DNA of 64,000 nucleotides from Corynebacterium heidelbergense (GCF_028609845.1 NZ_CP063191.1:930001-994000), one strand, 5' to 3'; positions 9,293 to 18,248 are shown, counted from the first letter of the stretch. Made by a program: numbers and translations. Notes: generated by a model not told the origin, from the letters alone.

Positions 9293-10284
9293 TCGGCGGA
9301 CCGCTCTGCGGTTCGCTCGCTGCGGGTGCGCTGACCCAGCTTCTGCCAGCGGTTGCCCAGTCGCCCGGGGCGCGTTGCGGTGTTGTCGCCGATGCGCACG
9401 GTGCGCCGGATGTGGTCGCGCCCGTAGGTGAACAGCAGCATGTCGTCGAGGAAGCGCACCTGCCCGGGGCGGTAGGGGTACGCCATGACCGCATTGAGTT
9501 CCGCGATGGCCTCCGGTGCGAGCAGTTGGCACAGCTCCCCGTGTGTGGTAATGCCGTGCGCGGCCAGCATGTCCACGGCCCAGGTGTAGTAGTCCACGTT
9601 GGAGGTGGGGTACCCGGGCCCCAAGAGGCGGCTGAGTTCCCCGGGTAAGCCGGCGGCGGTGATCTCCGTCTCGGCTGCGCGTTCGCTCTCCTCCGCGGTG
9701 ATCGCGGCGATCTTGTCGAATTGCTGGTCGGCCAGCTCAATGAGCCCGGCGGCGAGCGTAAAGGCCCGGTCCACTTCGGGGTTGGCCCCGGCCCCGCCGT
9801 TTTTGTACCGCACATCGTGTTCGAATTCGGCCCAGGCGTGCTGCAGTACGGTTCGTAGTTGGATCTCGACGAGGGCCCCGCCGAGCTTTTCGGAGCGGAC
9901 GATGATGTGCTGGGAGGCGTAACCGAAGCCGCCGCTTTGCGCCGTCTGGGCGGTTTTGTCCTCCATGCGCTGGACCGGGAACATGCCGGTGATCACATCC
10001 ACGAGCTGGGGGATAGCGGAGGAGTTATAGGTGGTGACCCGCACTCCCAGGATGTCGTGGGCGGTGTTGATGTCCTCGTAGTGGGGGTAATCCGGGTTTG
10101 CCAGCTTCGCCAGAAAGCTGGACCGGGCCTTCACCCGCACGGAGACCTGGTCATAGGCCAGGCCCGCGTCGTCTAGGGCATCCGTGATCTCCGACTGCAG
10201 CTCCCGCACGGCGTGGGGGTGCTGGTGGATCCACTGCTCGTAGGAGGCAAGGTGGTCCGTGCTGCGGTCTTTGCGGCGCTTCAA
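9289..10284 (-). CDS. Small alarmone synthetase, RelA/SpoT-type synthetase domain only (RelS-like)
   Basis: A (p)ppGpp synthetase-type protein of about 331 residues without hydrolase or TGS/ACT regulatory domains. The RelA_SpoT synthetase domain covers roughly residues 30-180: VSVRVKARSSFLAKLANP (G-loop side), EDINTAHDILGVRV (metal-binding Asp) and GGALVEIQLRTVLQHAWAE with the EIQLRT motif. A further ~150-residue C-terminal extension is helical and polar. The start is uncertain: the frame runs open into treY, but TTG 10284 follows a GAAAGGA site by about 14 nt, and a TACCAT box at 10323-10318 would start the message near 10310. Corynebacterium glutamicum has a similar synthetase (RelS) in the trehalose-gene region, from memory. 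Convergent with the S4 gene. Confidence 0.8.
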   Translation of the reverse strand: MKRRKDRSTDHLASYEQWIHQHPHAVRELQSEITDALDDAGLAYDQVSVRVKARSSFLAKLANPDYPHYEDINTAHDILGVRVTTYNSSAIPQLVDVITGMFPVQRMEDKTAQTAQSGGFGYASQHIIVRSEKLGGALVEIQLRTVLQHAWAEFEHDVRYKNGGAGANPEVDRAFTLAAGLIELADQQFDKIAAITAEESERAAETEITAAGLPGELSRLLGPGYPTSNVDYYTWAVDMLAAHGITTHGELCQLLAPEAIAELNAVMAYPYRPGQVRFLDDMLLFTYGRDHIRRTVRIGDNTATRPGRLGNRWQKLGQRTRSERTAERSAD

Positions 10285-10370
10285 GTGGTGTTCCGTGTCC
10301 TTTCGGTGGGGCAGGGGATGGTAAAGGGTTGGGCCGTTGGGTGGGGCTGGGCGGTTGGGCGGGGCTGGGT

Positions 10371-12746
10371 TCAGTTGCTCGTGGTCATGCGGGTCAGCAG
10401 CGCCTGGCCCCGGGCGGAGAACAGGTCGTCCAGCCGCACCTGGCCCTCGTGAACCCGGCACCGGTTGAGCTGGTCCTCCCAAATGCCGGCGGGCAGGGCC
10501 ACGGTGGTGTCCCCCCAGCCGCCGGCGTCCTTAAGCCCAATGGGTTGGCGGGTCACCAGGGCGATCATGTCCTCCCCGCGCATCATGCCCAGCATGTAGC
10601 GATCTTTCTCACCGGAGGCCATGACTGGCAGGTAGCTGGCCGCCGGGTCGATGTTCTTTCGGATGCGCAGCGCGGTGGAGATGATGTGCAGCTTTTCGTG
10701 GTCGGGGGAGTCGATGGCCCCGCGCCCAATCCGATCCAGGGCGGCCTGCCGGGCGGCGTAGTCCACTTTGCGCCGATTATCCGGGTCCACCAGGTAGTCG
10801 GTGTGAAACTCCGTGCCCTGGTAGATGTCCGGCACTCCGGGACCCAGCAACTGCAGAAGCTTCTTGCTGATGCCGATCTCCCGCCCAGCCCACGCGATAC
10901 GGCGGACGAAAGAGGTGATGGCGGCATGGTACACGGGGGAATCGATGAGCTCGTCGATCCAGTCCTGGATGCTTCGTTCGAAGTCCTCGTCCGGGTCGAA
11001 CCAGGTGCTGTGCAACCCGGCTTCCCGCATCGCTTTGGTGGCGTAGTCGTGCAGCCGGGTGCGCAGGGAATCGGAGACCGCGCCGTCCTCCGGCCACACG
11101 CCGATGATGTTCTGCAACAGGAAGTGGCCGGTGGTCCCGTCTGGGTAGTGGATGCCGTCGCACAGGGCCGCGAACTCCTCGGGTACCTCCGCAATGCAGG
11201 TGATCCGGGAGCGAACATCCTCGCCGCGTTTCGTGTCGTGGGTGCTCAGGCTTGTCATCGTCCGCGGCCACAACCGGGCCCGCTCCGCCTGCAGCAGGTG
11301 GAACTCCGCGGGGGAGACCCCGTAGCGCTGCGGGGCCCCGCCGACCTCCTGCAAGCTAACCAGGCGAGATCCCCGGTAGAAGGCGGTGTCCTCTACCCCC
11401 TTGGCCATGACCGCCCCGCAGACCTGGGCGAAGCGCACGTTCGCCTCGCGTCGGGAGATCAGGGCGGTGGCGATGAGGTCCAGGGCATCCGCGCAATGCG
11501 GCTTGTCGATGGCCATGTGGGCGATGGCGGTGGATGTGACGCGGGACAGCGATTCGTAGTCCGCACGGTAGACCGGCATGGAGGCCACGAGTTCGATGAG
11601 CGTATCCCGCAGCTCCTCCGCGCTGACGGCATCCCCGCTCGTCGACCAGTTGTCGTTGCGCACGGCCCGGGCCAGGCGGCGGATTTCGGCATCCAGTTCC
11701 TCGGCCGCCACCTCGGCCTTCAGATCGTGCTGGGCGGCCAGGAAGGCACTTCGGTTCCACCTGCTGCCGGTGTGCTTCTCCGCAATGTCCGATAGCGCCC
11801 GCATGGAGGGGCGGTGGATGAACACGCCGTCGAATTCCCGCAGCGCGTCATAGCCCGTGGTCCCGTCCACGTCCAGGCGGGGATCCAAGGGCTCCGAAAC
11901 CCCCAGGATCTTCTCCACAATGAGCCAACGATCCGGCCCGATAAGGGCGCGCAGTTTCTGCAGGTACTTGAAGGGGTCCGCCAGGCCGTCGGGGTGATCC
12001 ACCCGAATGCCGTCGATGAGGTCTGCGGCGACGAGCTGGTTGAGCACCCGGTGGGTGTGCTCGAAGACAATGGGGTCCTCCTGGCGCAACCCGGCCAGGT
12101 CGTTGACGCTGAAGAAGCGGCGGTAATCGATGATCCCGTCGCGCCAGTACATCAGCTTGTAATGCTGGCGGTCGTGGACCTGCTGGGGACTGTCCCCCTC
12201 CGTCGCGGTGCCCTCGGCAACGGGGAACTCGTGTTCGTAGTAGCGCAGGACCGTCTCGTCGCCCCCGGGGCCGCCGTCGGTGGCCAGGCTCAGCGCCGCC
12301 ACGTCCTCGTGGGAGCCCAGCACGGGCATCCCCAGCCGTCCCTCCGCGCCGTTGTCCGGGGACCAGTCGATGTCGAAGTAGCTGGCGTATTCGGAGTCCT
12401 GGCCCCGCTTGAGCACATCCCACCACCACGCGTTGAGCTTGGGTGTGGCCACGCCCACGTGGTTCGGCACGATGTCCACTACGACCTTCAGCCCGGCCTC
12501 GCGGCAGGTCTCCACGAGCGCGCGGAAGCCCTCGATCCCGCCCAGCTCCGGGTTGACAGTGGTCGGGTCCGTCACGTCGTAATTGTGCGTGGACTCCGGG
12601 GCGGCGGTGAGGATGGGGGACAGGTAGAGGTGGGTGACCCCCAGCCGCTGGAAGTACGGCACCTGAGCGGCGGCGTCAGCAAAGGTGAACGCGTTGTCCG
12701 GGTCCGATGCGGGGCCGCGGAGCTGGACACGGTAGGTGGCAGACAT
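10371..12746 (-). CDS. treY: Malto-oligosyltrehalose synthase
   Basis: Converts the reducing-end alpha-1,4 bond of maltodextrins into an alpha,alpha-1,1 bond, making the substrate of TreZ. The protein has 791 residues. GH13 motifs are present: DIVPNHVGV near residue 90, nucleophile D250 in GIRVDHPDGLADP, acid Glu in IVEKILG and LSTHDTKRGEDVR near residue 505. ATG 12746 is preferred over the in-frame GTG at 12755 because TAGAGT ends 7 nt before it. Downstream on the same strand is the alarmone synthetase gene (87 bp) and upstream the BRCT gene (78 bp). Cytosolic enzyme of trehalose synthesis, which in mycolate bacteria also feeds cell-envelope glycolipids. Confidence 0.96.
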   Translation of the reverse strand: MSATYRVQLRGPASDPDNAFTFADAAAQVPYFQRLGVTHLYLSPILTAAPESTHNYDVTDPTTVNPELGGIEGFRALVETCREAGLKVVVDIVPNHVGVATPKLNAWWWDVLKRGQDSEYASYFDIDWSPDNGAEGRLGMPVLGSHEDVAALSLATDGGPGGDETVLRYYEHEFPVAEGTATEGDSPQQVHDRQHYKLMYWRDGIIDYRRFFSVNDLAGLRQEDPIVFEHTHRVLNQLVAADLIDGIRVDHPDGLADPFKYLQKLRALIGPDRWLIVEKILGVSEPLDPRLDVDGTTGYDALREFDGVFIHRPSMRALSDIAEKHTGSRWNRSAFLAAQHDLKAEVAAEELDAEIRRLARAVRNDNWSTSGDAVSAEELRDTLIELVASMPVYRADYESLSRVTSTAIAHMAIDKPHCADALDLIATALISRREANVRFAQVCGAVMAKGVEDTAFYRGSRLVSLQEVGGAPQRYGVSPAEFHLLQAERARLWPRTMTSLSTHDTKRGEDVRSRITCIAEVPEEFAALCDGIHYPDGTTGHFLLQNIIGVWPEDGAVSDSLRTRLHDYATKAMREAGLHSTWFDPDEDFERSIQDWIDELIDSPVYHAAITSFVRRIAWAGREIGISKKLLQLLGPGVPDIYQGTEFHTDYLVDPDNRRKVDYAARQAALDRIGRGAIDSPDHEKLHIISTALRIRKNIDPAASYLPVMASGEKDRYMLGMMRGEDMIALVTRQPIGLKDAGGWGDTTVALPAGIWEDQLNRCRVHEGQVRLDDLFSARGQALLTRMTTSN

Positions 12747-12753
12747 GGTCCCC

Positions 12754-12759
12754 ACTCTA
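12754..12759 (-). promoter_or_regulatory. -10 box of treY (leaderless start)
   Basis: TAGAGT on the minus strand, 7 nt before ATG 12746. There is no separate ribosome-binding site. The -35 region is not recognisable. Confidence 0.55.
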
Positions 12760-12824
12760 GGTCACCGGCTTGCTGCCCACCGGGAGCCGGAGCTTGTCCC
12801 CCGTGGTCCACCGTGGGGCCGTCG

Positions 12825-13700
12825 CTAATCCCCCTTGCCCACCGCGTCCAGGAACTTCTCGAACGACCAGATCTCGATCTCCTGGCCCTTGTCCTGCAAC
12901 TCCCGGGCGCGCTTTTCCTTCGTGGTGGTGGTAGCCCACTCGCCGATGATCAGCAGGGTGGTCTTCTTCGTGACATTCTTCGCCACCGTGCCCCCGGCGG
13001 AGGCGATCATTTGCCACACCTCGCCCTTGTCATAGGGCTCCACGTCCCCGGTGACGGTCACGTTCTGCCCGTAGATGGGGTTGGCCATGTCCGCGTTGGG
13101 GTCCGGTTCGGGCACCGTGTCGGGGGTCGCCACCTTATCCCACGGTGCCGGATGTGCCGCGGCCGTCTTTTTCTTTCTTGGGGACGCCCCGGTCACCTCA
13201 GCGCCGCGCGAAGCCTCCCCGATCTCCCACAGGGTCCCCTGCCGGGGCTCGGCCAGCCACTCCTCTTCGGAGACGGGCTCCCCAGTGCCCCCAGTGCCCC
13301 CGGGCGCGGGGTCGGATGCGGGGTCGGATGCGGCCTCGTGCTCGGCCGCGCCGGGAAGGCCATATCCGGCCTGCACGCTGGTCAGCGCCCGGTCCAGGGT
13401 GGCAAACGCCTCCGTCGCAGCCGGGGCAAAGCGCACCACCGCGGGGTTGGTGCGCCCCTCCACGTCGCTTCGGACTAGCGCGTTGGTTCTGGCGTCCATA
13501 AGAAGAAGATGGATCCACCCCGGTGCCGCGGGCGTGGGGGCCTGACGGCGCCACCCCAGCAACCGCGCCACATCCACCTCGAGGTCCGGAAATAGGGAGC
13601 TGGCCAGGGTCGAGCGGCGGAGTACCAGGGACTCCTCGGACAGCGTGACCTCCCCACCGCGGACCGGAATTCGCAGGCCAGCGTCGGCTACCCCGCTCAC
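12825..13700 (-). CDS. BRCT-domain protein with an unknown N-terminal domain
   Basis: A 291-residue protein. The last ~85 residues form a BRCT domain (IYGQNVTVTGDVEPYDKGEV, VAKNVTKKTTLLIIGEW, GQEIEIWSFEKFLDAV), the type found in NAD-dependent ligases and DNA polymerase III epsilon-like proteins. The first ~115 residues form a beta-rich domain (LVLRRSTLASSLFPDLEVDV, NPAVVRFAPAATEAF) that I cannot assign; there is no exonuclease domain. A Pro/Ala/Glu-rich linker joins them, including a short repeat of SDPA. GTG 13700 overlaps the glgX stop as GTGA, so the gene is translationally coupled to glgX. The open frame upstream of 13700 is a shadow of glgX. Function is unknown; the context with a debranching enzyme is unexpected. 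Confidence 0.75.
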   Translation of the reverse strand: MSGVADAGLRIPVRGGEVTLSEESLVLRRSTLASSLFPDLEVDVARLLGWRRQAPTPAAPGWIHLLLMDARTNALVRSDVEGRTNPAVVRFAPAATEAFATLDRALTSVQAGYGLPGAAEHEAASDPASDPAPGGTGGTGEPVSEEEWLAEPRQGTLWEIGEASRGAEVTGASPRKKKTAAAHPAPWDKVATPDTVPEPDPNADMANPIYGQNVTVTGDVEPYDKGEVWQMIASAGGTVAKNVTKKTTLLIIGEWATTTTKEKRARELQDKGQEIEIWSFEKFLDAVGKGD

Positions 13701-15901
13701 ATTGCCACCTCGTTGAACGGGCGCTGCAGCAACACCGTGCTGCGCGGAGCCACAACCACCGTATCCCCAGGTGTGTAGGTGGTGGACTCCTCCGGAACCC
13801 CGGTGGGCAGATCCGTATCCACGGCCACGGTCCACACGTCCTCCTCCGCCGGCTCCACGTGCATGACGTTGTGGCGCTTGGGCAGGGTGAAGTTGATCGG
13901 CTCGTGGAAAGCGTTGAAGCAGAAGATGAAGGAATCATCCGAGATGTCCCGGCCCTGGGTGTCCGGCTCGTTGATCGCCTGGCCGTTGAGGTGAACCATG
14001 AGAGACCGGCCGAACTCCGTGTTCCAATCCTGATCCGTCATCACCCGGCCATCCGGGGTGAGCCACGCAATATCGCGCGCGGCAACATCCTTGCCCAACG
14101 GCCCGCCCTCTAAGAAGCGGCGGCGGCGGAATACCGGGTGCTGGCGGCGCAGGCGGACCAGGTAGCGGGTGAAATTGTGCAGGTCCGCCTGGGTTTCCAA
14201 ATTCCGCCAGTCGATCCAGGACAGCTCGTTGTCTTGGCAGTAGACGTTATTGTTGCCCTCCTGGGTGCGGCCCAGCTCGTCGCCGTGGGAGATCATCGGC
14301 GTGCCCTGGCTGAGCATCAGGGTGGTCAGGAAGTTGCGGCGTTGCTTGGCGCGGAGCTTGCAGATCTCCTCGTCCTCGGTGGGGCCCTCCACGCCGCCGT
14401 TCCAGGAGCGATTGTGGGTTTCCCCGTCGCGGTTATCCTCCCCATTGTCCTGGTTGTGCTTCTCGTTGTAGCTGACCAGGTCGTTGAGGGTGAAGCCGTC
14501 GTGGGCGGTGATGAAGTTGATGGAGGCGGTGGGGCGGCGGCCGTTGTGCGCATAGAGGTCCGAGCTGCCGGTGAGGCGGGAGGCGAACTCGCCGAGGGTG
14601 GAGGGCTCCCCGCGCCAGAAGTCGCGGACGGTGTCGCGGTACTTTCCGTTCCATTCCTTCCACAGGCTGGGGAAGTTCCCCACCTGATAGCCGCCCTCGC
14701 CGACGTCCCACGGCTCGGCGATGAGCTTGACCTGGGAAACCACCGGGTCCTGCTGGACGAGGTCGAAGAAGGCCGAGAGGCGGTCCACGTCGTGGAACTC
14801 GCGGGCCAGGGTGGAGGCTAAGTCGAAGCGGAAGCCGTCGACGTGCATCTCCGAGACCCAGTAGCGCAGCGAGTCCATGATCAGTTGCAGGGTGTGCGGG
14901 TTGCGGACGTTGAGGGAGTTGCCCGTGCCCGTGTAGTCCATGTAGTGGTTCTCGTCGCCATCGACGAGGCGGTAGTAGGCCGCGTTGTCGATGCCGCGGA
15001 AGGAGTAGGTGGGGCCCATGTGGTTGCCCTCCGCGGTGTGGTTGTACACCACGTCCAGGATGACCTCGATGTCCGCATCGTGGAAGGATCGAACCATCTG
15101 CTTGAACTCCGCCACGGAACCCTCGGCGGAGTTGGAGGCGGCGTAGTCCCGGTGCGGCGCGAAGAAGCCCAGAGTGTTGTACCCCCAATAGTTGCGCTTG
15201 CCCATCTCCCGCAACCGGTCATCGTGAACGAACTGATGCACCGGCATGAGTTCGATCGCGGTGACGCCGAGGTCCGTGAGGTAGTCGATGACGCTGTGGT
15301 GGCCCAGGCCCGCGTATGTTCCCCGCAGGTGCTCCGGCACCCCGGGGTGGGTCATCGTCATGCCCTTGACGTGGGCTTCATAGATGACCGTGTGCTGGTC
15401 CAGGGTGTTCGGGCGGCGGTCGTGGGACCAGTCGAAGTAGGGGTTGATCACCACCGAGCGCATGGAGTGCTTGGCGGAATCGGCAGTGTTCGTTTGCCCC
15501 GGGTTGTTCAGGTCGTAACTGAAGAGGGAGGGATCCCCGTCGTAGGCGCCGTCAAAGACCTTGCCGTAGGGGTCCATCAGCAGTTTCGAGGGATCGCACC
15601 GCAGCCCCCGGCTGGGGTCCCAGGGGCCATGAACCCGGTAGCCATAGCGCTGTCCGGGCACGATGCCCGGAATGTAGACGTGCCAGATGTGGTGATCGAC
15701 CTCGTCCAGGGGAATCCTGTTTTCGATATCCTCGCTGTCGAACAGACACAGCTCCACTTTTTCGGCACACTCGGAGAAGAGGGCGAAGTTCGTCCCGTTG
15801 CCGTCAAAGGTGGCGCCTAGAGGGTAGGGTTCACCCGGCCACACCAGCAGGGGGCCACCGGGGGGTCGTAAGCCACTTTTATCGGACAAGCCAGAAGACA
15901 T
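13697..15901 (-). CDS. glgX: Glycogen debranching enzyme GlgX/TreX
   Basis: Hydrolyses alpha-1,6 branch points of glycogen, giving linear maltodextrins for TreY/TreZ. The 734-residue length is normal. An N-terminal CBM48-like domain (GEPYPLGATFDGNGTNFALF) precedes a GH13 barrel with DVVYNHTAEGNHMGP, nucleophile D360 in DGFRFDLAS, acid Glu in LIAEPWDVGEGGYQVG and FITAHDGFTLNDLVSYN. ATG 15901 lies 7 nt after a TAAGAT box, so the mRNA is probably leaderless. The stop overlaps the GTG of the BRCT gene. With treY and treZ it makes the glycogen-to-trehalose set, although each gene appears to have its own promoter. Confidence 0.96.
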   Translation of the reverse strand: MSSGLSDKSGLRPPGGPLLVWPGEPYPLGATFDGNGTNFALFSECAEKVELCLFDSEDIENRIPLDEVDHHIWHVYIPGIVPGQRYGYRVHGPWDPSRGLRCDPSKLLMDPYGKVFDGAYDGDPSLFSYDLNNPGQTNTADSAKHSMRSVVINPYFDWSHDRRPNTLDQHTVIYEAHVKGMTMTHPGVPEHLRGTYAGLGHHSVIDYLTDLGVTAIELMPVHQFVHDDRLREMGKRNYWGYNTLGFFAPHRDYAASNSAEGSVAEFKQMVRSFHDADIEVILDVVYNHTAEGNHMGPTYSFRGIDNAAYYRLVDGDENHYMDYTGTGNSLNVRNPHTLQLIMDSLRYWVSEMHVDGFRFDLASTLAREFHDVDRLSAFFDLVQQDPVVSQVKLIAEPWDVGEGGYQVGNFPSLWKEWNGKYRDTVRDFWRGEPSTLGEFASRLTGSSDLYAHNGRRPTASINFITAHDGFTLNDLVSYNEKHNQDNGEDNRDGETHNRSWNGGVEGPTEDEEICKLRAKQRRNFLTTLMLSQGTPMISHGDELGRTQEGNNNVYCQDNELSWIDWRNLETQADLHNFTRYLVRLRRQHPVFRRRRFLEGGPLGKDVAARDIAWLTPDGRVMTDQDWNTEFGRSLMVHLNGQAINEPDTQGRDISDDSFIFCFNAFHEPINFTLPKRHNVMHVEPAEEDVWTVAVDTDLPTGVPEESTTYTPGDTVVVAPRSTVLLQRPFNEVAM

Positions 15902-15908
15902 AGGGACA

Positions 15909-15914
15909 ATCTTA
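15909..15914 (-). promoter_or_regulatory. -10 box of glgX (leaderless start)
   Basis: TAAGAT on the minus strand, 7 nt before ATG 15901. A possible -35 TTGATC lies at 15935-15930, but with a short 15 bp spacer. Confidence 0.6.
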
Positions 15915-16002
15915 TCGCTGTTGGCCCAAGATCAACGCTTCTGGGCGACGCGGCCAAGGCAGTACCCGGCGGACTTTTTGGTTCCACCGCCGAGGGACCT
16001 TG

Positions 16003-16008
16003 TACCCT
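16003..16008 (+). promoter_or_regulatory. -10 box of the lipoprotein gene
   Basis: TACCCT, 7 nt before ATG 16016. The intervening TAGGAGC resembles a ribosome site but is only 1 nt from the ATG, too close to work, which favours leaderless initiation. Confidence 0.5.
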
Positions 16009-16015
16009 TAGGAGC

Positions 16016-16654
16016 ATGAAACTTGCCCCCCACACCGCCCGTACTGTGCTGATCAGCGCGGCTCTCGCCCTGCCTCTGGCCCTCGCGGGCTGTGGGTCGG
16101 ACGAGGACTCGCAGCAGGCCGCGTCCTCCGCCTCGTCGGGTGTGTCCTCGGCTCGCGGGTCCAGTTCCGCCTCCTCCGAGACCACTGGAGTCGGGGAGAA
16201 GCAGCAGCGCCCCGACGGTCAGAAGCCCTCCGGGGAACCCTCGCCGGGCAACCCCGCGCCTCCCGCCGGGGCACCCAACGGCGGCGGGGGTGCCCCGGAC
16301 CGGCCGGGGGCGGTGCCGGTGCAGGGGTCGGACCAGGACCAAATCCGCAGCATCGTCAACGGCTTAGGCAATACGGATCGCTCGGCGGCCGATTACCAGC
16401 TCTACATTGCGGACAACTCCTGTACCGCCTACCTGGACGCCAACGGGGGGATGGAGAATCTGCGCCAGAACGCTGAGGGCGCCCGCGACCGGCCGGCCTC
16501 GGAGGTCGCCCCGAGGATTACCGGTGTGGATCCGATCACCGTCAACGGGGAACGGGCCACCGCCACGGTCACGGTGGAGCAAAATGGTTCCCCGGCAACG
16601 CAGGACATGCAGTTTGCCAGGGAAAACGGACGGTGGACCATTTGCCCGTCCTAA
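16016..16654 (+). CDS. Secreted lipoprotein of unknown function, NTF2-like C-terminal region
   Basis: A 212-residue exported lipoprotein. The N-terminal signal peptide (basic MKLAPHTAR, hydrophobic stretch, lipobox LAGC with Cys at about residue 25) predicts lipid modification by Lgt and anchoring on the outer face of the membrane. Residues 26-105 are a low-complexity Ser/Pro/Gly-rich spacer. Residues 110-212 look like a small alpha+beta domain of the NTF2-like/DUF4878 kind (IRSIVNGLGNTDRSAADY ... ENGRWTICPS) with two Cys that could pair outside the cell. The stop TAA overlaps the next ATG as TAATG, so the two genes are coupled. The function is not recognisable. Confidence 0.8.
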   Translation: MKLAPHTARTVLISAALALPLALAGCGSDEDSQQAASSASSGVSSARGSSSASSETTGVGEKQQRPDGQKPSGEPSPGNPAPPAGAPNGGGGAPDRPGAVPVQGSDQDQIRSIVNGLGNTDRSAADYQLYIADNSCTAYLDANGGMENLRQNAEGARDRPASEVAPRITGVDPITVNGERATATVTVEQNGSPATQDMQFARENGRWTICPS

Positions 16655-17190
16655 TGCCCCCGCGCCGCCGCGGTGGTTCTCCGCTAGTCCCCAAACCCTT
16701 GGGTGCGGGGGCCGTGGTCTTTCTCGTGGCGATGCTCAGCGCGTTGGTGCTGGGGTCCCTGTGGGGCTGGTTCCAACCCACGGGTGAGGTTGCCTTCGCT
16801 GCTACCCGGCAAGTCGAGCCGGTGCCCGGCTCCGAAGGGAACAGCTTCGCCGCGTTTGGGTGGCTCGTCGTCGTGTGTGCTCTGCTGGGCCTAGGCACGG
16901 CGGTAATCGCACTTCGCATGGGTGAGGGGCCCAGCCTCGGCATGTTGATGTGGGCTGCGGTATCCGCAACCGCGAGTGGGATGGTGTGCGGCACGATCGG
17001 CCACATGATCGTCACAGCCCGCTACGGCCGGGTGCCCGACCTGCACGGGAATTCGGAAACGGTCGTCCACGTGGTGGATCCGATCGCCGCCGGCAGTTGG
17101 TGGTTGATCGCCCCTGCTATCGCCCTTGGTGGATATTGGCTCGTAGCGCTCGTGCTGGCGCCGGTGGCGGGGGAGAGGCGCGGGCGCTAG
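16654..17190 (+). CDS. Four-helix integral membrane protein (DUF2567-like)
   Basis: A 178-residue protein with four predicted membrane segments at about residues 18-40, 68-88, 95-120 and 143-168. Between the first and second helices lies a polar loop (GEVAFAATRQVEPVPGSEG) likely on the outside. It resembles the actinobacterial DUF2567 proteins, from memory and without a database check. ATG 16654 overlaps the lipoprotein stop (TAATG) and is preferred over the in-frame GTG at 16633. A partnership with the coupled lipoprotein at the membrane surface is a reasonable inference, but nothing in the sequence shows the activity. Confidence 0.7.
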   Translation: MPPRRRGGSPLVPKPLGAGAVVFLVAMLSALVLGSLWGWFQPTGEVAFAATRQVEPVPGSEGNSFAAFGWLVVVCALLGLGTAVIALRMGEGPSLGMLMWAAVSATASGMVCGTIGHMIVTARYGRVPDLHGNSETVVHVVDPIAAGSWWLIAPAIALGGYWLVALVLAPVAGERRGR

Positions 17191-17198
17191 CAAAAGAT

Positions 17199-17216
17199 CA
17201 CCGCACAAAAGCGGTG
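17199..17216 (+). terminator. Possible short intrinsic terminator
   Basis: CACCGC, 6-nt loop ACAAAA, GCGGTG, followed by TTTA. The 6 bp stem is perfect but the T-run is short. It lies just after the membrane protein stop and before the ugp transporter genes. Confidence 0.4.
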
Positions 17217-17300
17217 TTTACCAATAATTAAGTCGGCGTTCCTGATTGGTTTAGCGCTGCGATACTTTCGGGTTGAACCGGACCGATAGGTTAGCCCCTC

Positions 17301-18248
17301 GTGATCAATTCAGACGACGTTTCGCAGGGGGCCGCAACTGCCGTTCAGGCGCGTCCTCAGGGCAACAAGACGCGCAAGTGGGAGGCCAAAGAGGTCCTCA
17401 CCGCCATCGCCATGCTGGCGCCGAACCTCATCCTGCTCGCCGTCTTTACCTACCGGCCCCTGCTGGACAACATCCGGCTATCCTTTTTCGACTGGAACAT
17501 TTCCGCTCCCACCGCAACCTTCGTGGGATTGAAGAATTACCAGGAGTGGCTGACCCGCGCGGATACCCCCAAGATTCTGGGCAACACCCTCTTTTTCACC
17601 TTCTTCGCGGTCGCTGGCTCCATGCTCCTGGGCTTGGGCCTGGCCCTGTTGCTCGATCAGAAACTGGCCGGGCGAAACCTCGTCCGAGGTGTCGTTTTCG
17701 CGCCCTTCGTCATCTCCGGCGCCGCTGTGGGAATCGCGCTGCAGTTCGTCTTCGACCCCAACTTCGGCATGGTCAACGACATCCTGCGCCGGATGGGTAC
17801 CAACGGGCCCGACTGGTATGGCGATCCACACTGGGCGCTCATCATGGTCACCTTCGCCTTCGTGTGGAAGAACATGGGCTACGCCTTCGTGATCTACCTG
17901 GCCGCACTCCAGGGGCTGTCAAAGGACCTTTCCGAGGCCGCTCAGATCGACGGGGCCAGCCGCTGGACGGCATTCCGGCGCGTCACCCTGCCGCAACTGC
18001 GCCCCACGACCTTCTTCCTGTCCATCACCACGCTGCTGAGCTCGGTGCAGGTCTTCGACATCATCAACGTCATGACCGGCGGCGGGCCCCGCGGCAACGG
18101 GACGACCACCCTGGTGTTCCAGGTGTATCAGGAAAGCTTCGTTAACTTCCGGGCCGGCTTCGGCGCCACTATCGCCACCATCTTGTTCCTCATCCTGCTG
18201 TTCATCACCGTGATCCAGGTACGCGTCATGGATAGGAAGACCACCTAA
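17301..18248 (+). CDS. ugpA: ABC sugar/glycerol-3-phosphate transporter permease, UgpA/MalF-like
   Basis: First inner-membrane subunit of a carbohydrate-type ABC importer (CUT1 family), 315 residues with about six membrane helices. The EAA loop that contacts the ATPase is visible as EAAQIDGASRWTAFRRVTLP near residue 213. GTG 17301 is the only start near the conserved N-terminus; the first ~30 residues are a soluble lead. The second permease gene begins at the base after the TAA stop. The whole set permease-permease-binding protein-ATPase matches ugpAEBC of corynebacteria, so sn-glycerol-3-phosphate or its diesters are the likely substrates, but related trehalose or maltose importers look alike. 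Confidence 0.88.
   Translation: MINSDDVSQGAATAVQARPQGNKTRKWEAKEVLTAIAMLAPNLILLAVFTYRPLLDNIRLSFFDWNISAPTATFVGLKNYQEWLTRADTPKILGNTLFFTFFAVAGSMLLGLGLALLLDQKLAGRNLVRGVVFAPFVISGAAVGIALQFVFDPNFGMVNDILRRMGTNGPDWYGDPHWALIMVTFAFVWKNMGYAFVIYLAALQGLSKDLSEAAQIDGASRWTAFRRVTLPQLRPTTFFLSITTLLSSVQVFDIINVMTGGGPRGNGTTTLVFQVYQESFVNFRAGFGATIATILFLILLFITVIQVRVMDRKTT

Noticed and set aside
10329..11795. 488-codon plus-strand open frame (and 11814-13478, 554 codons)
   Set aside because: Antisense shadows of treY and the BRCT gene; composition not protein-like.
13701..13835. Longer BRCT protein starting at 13835
   Set aside because: The extension lies inside glgX; the GTGA overlap at 13700 is the natural start.
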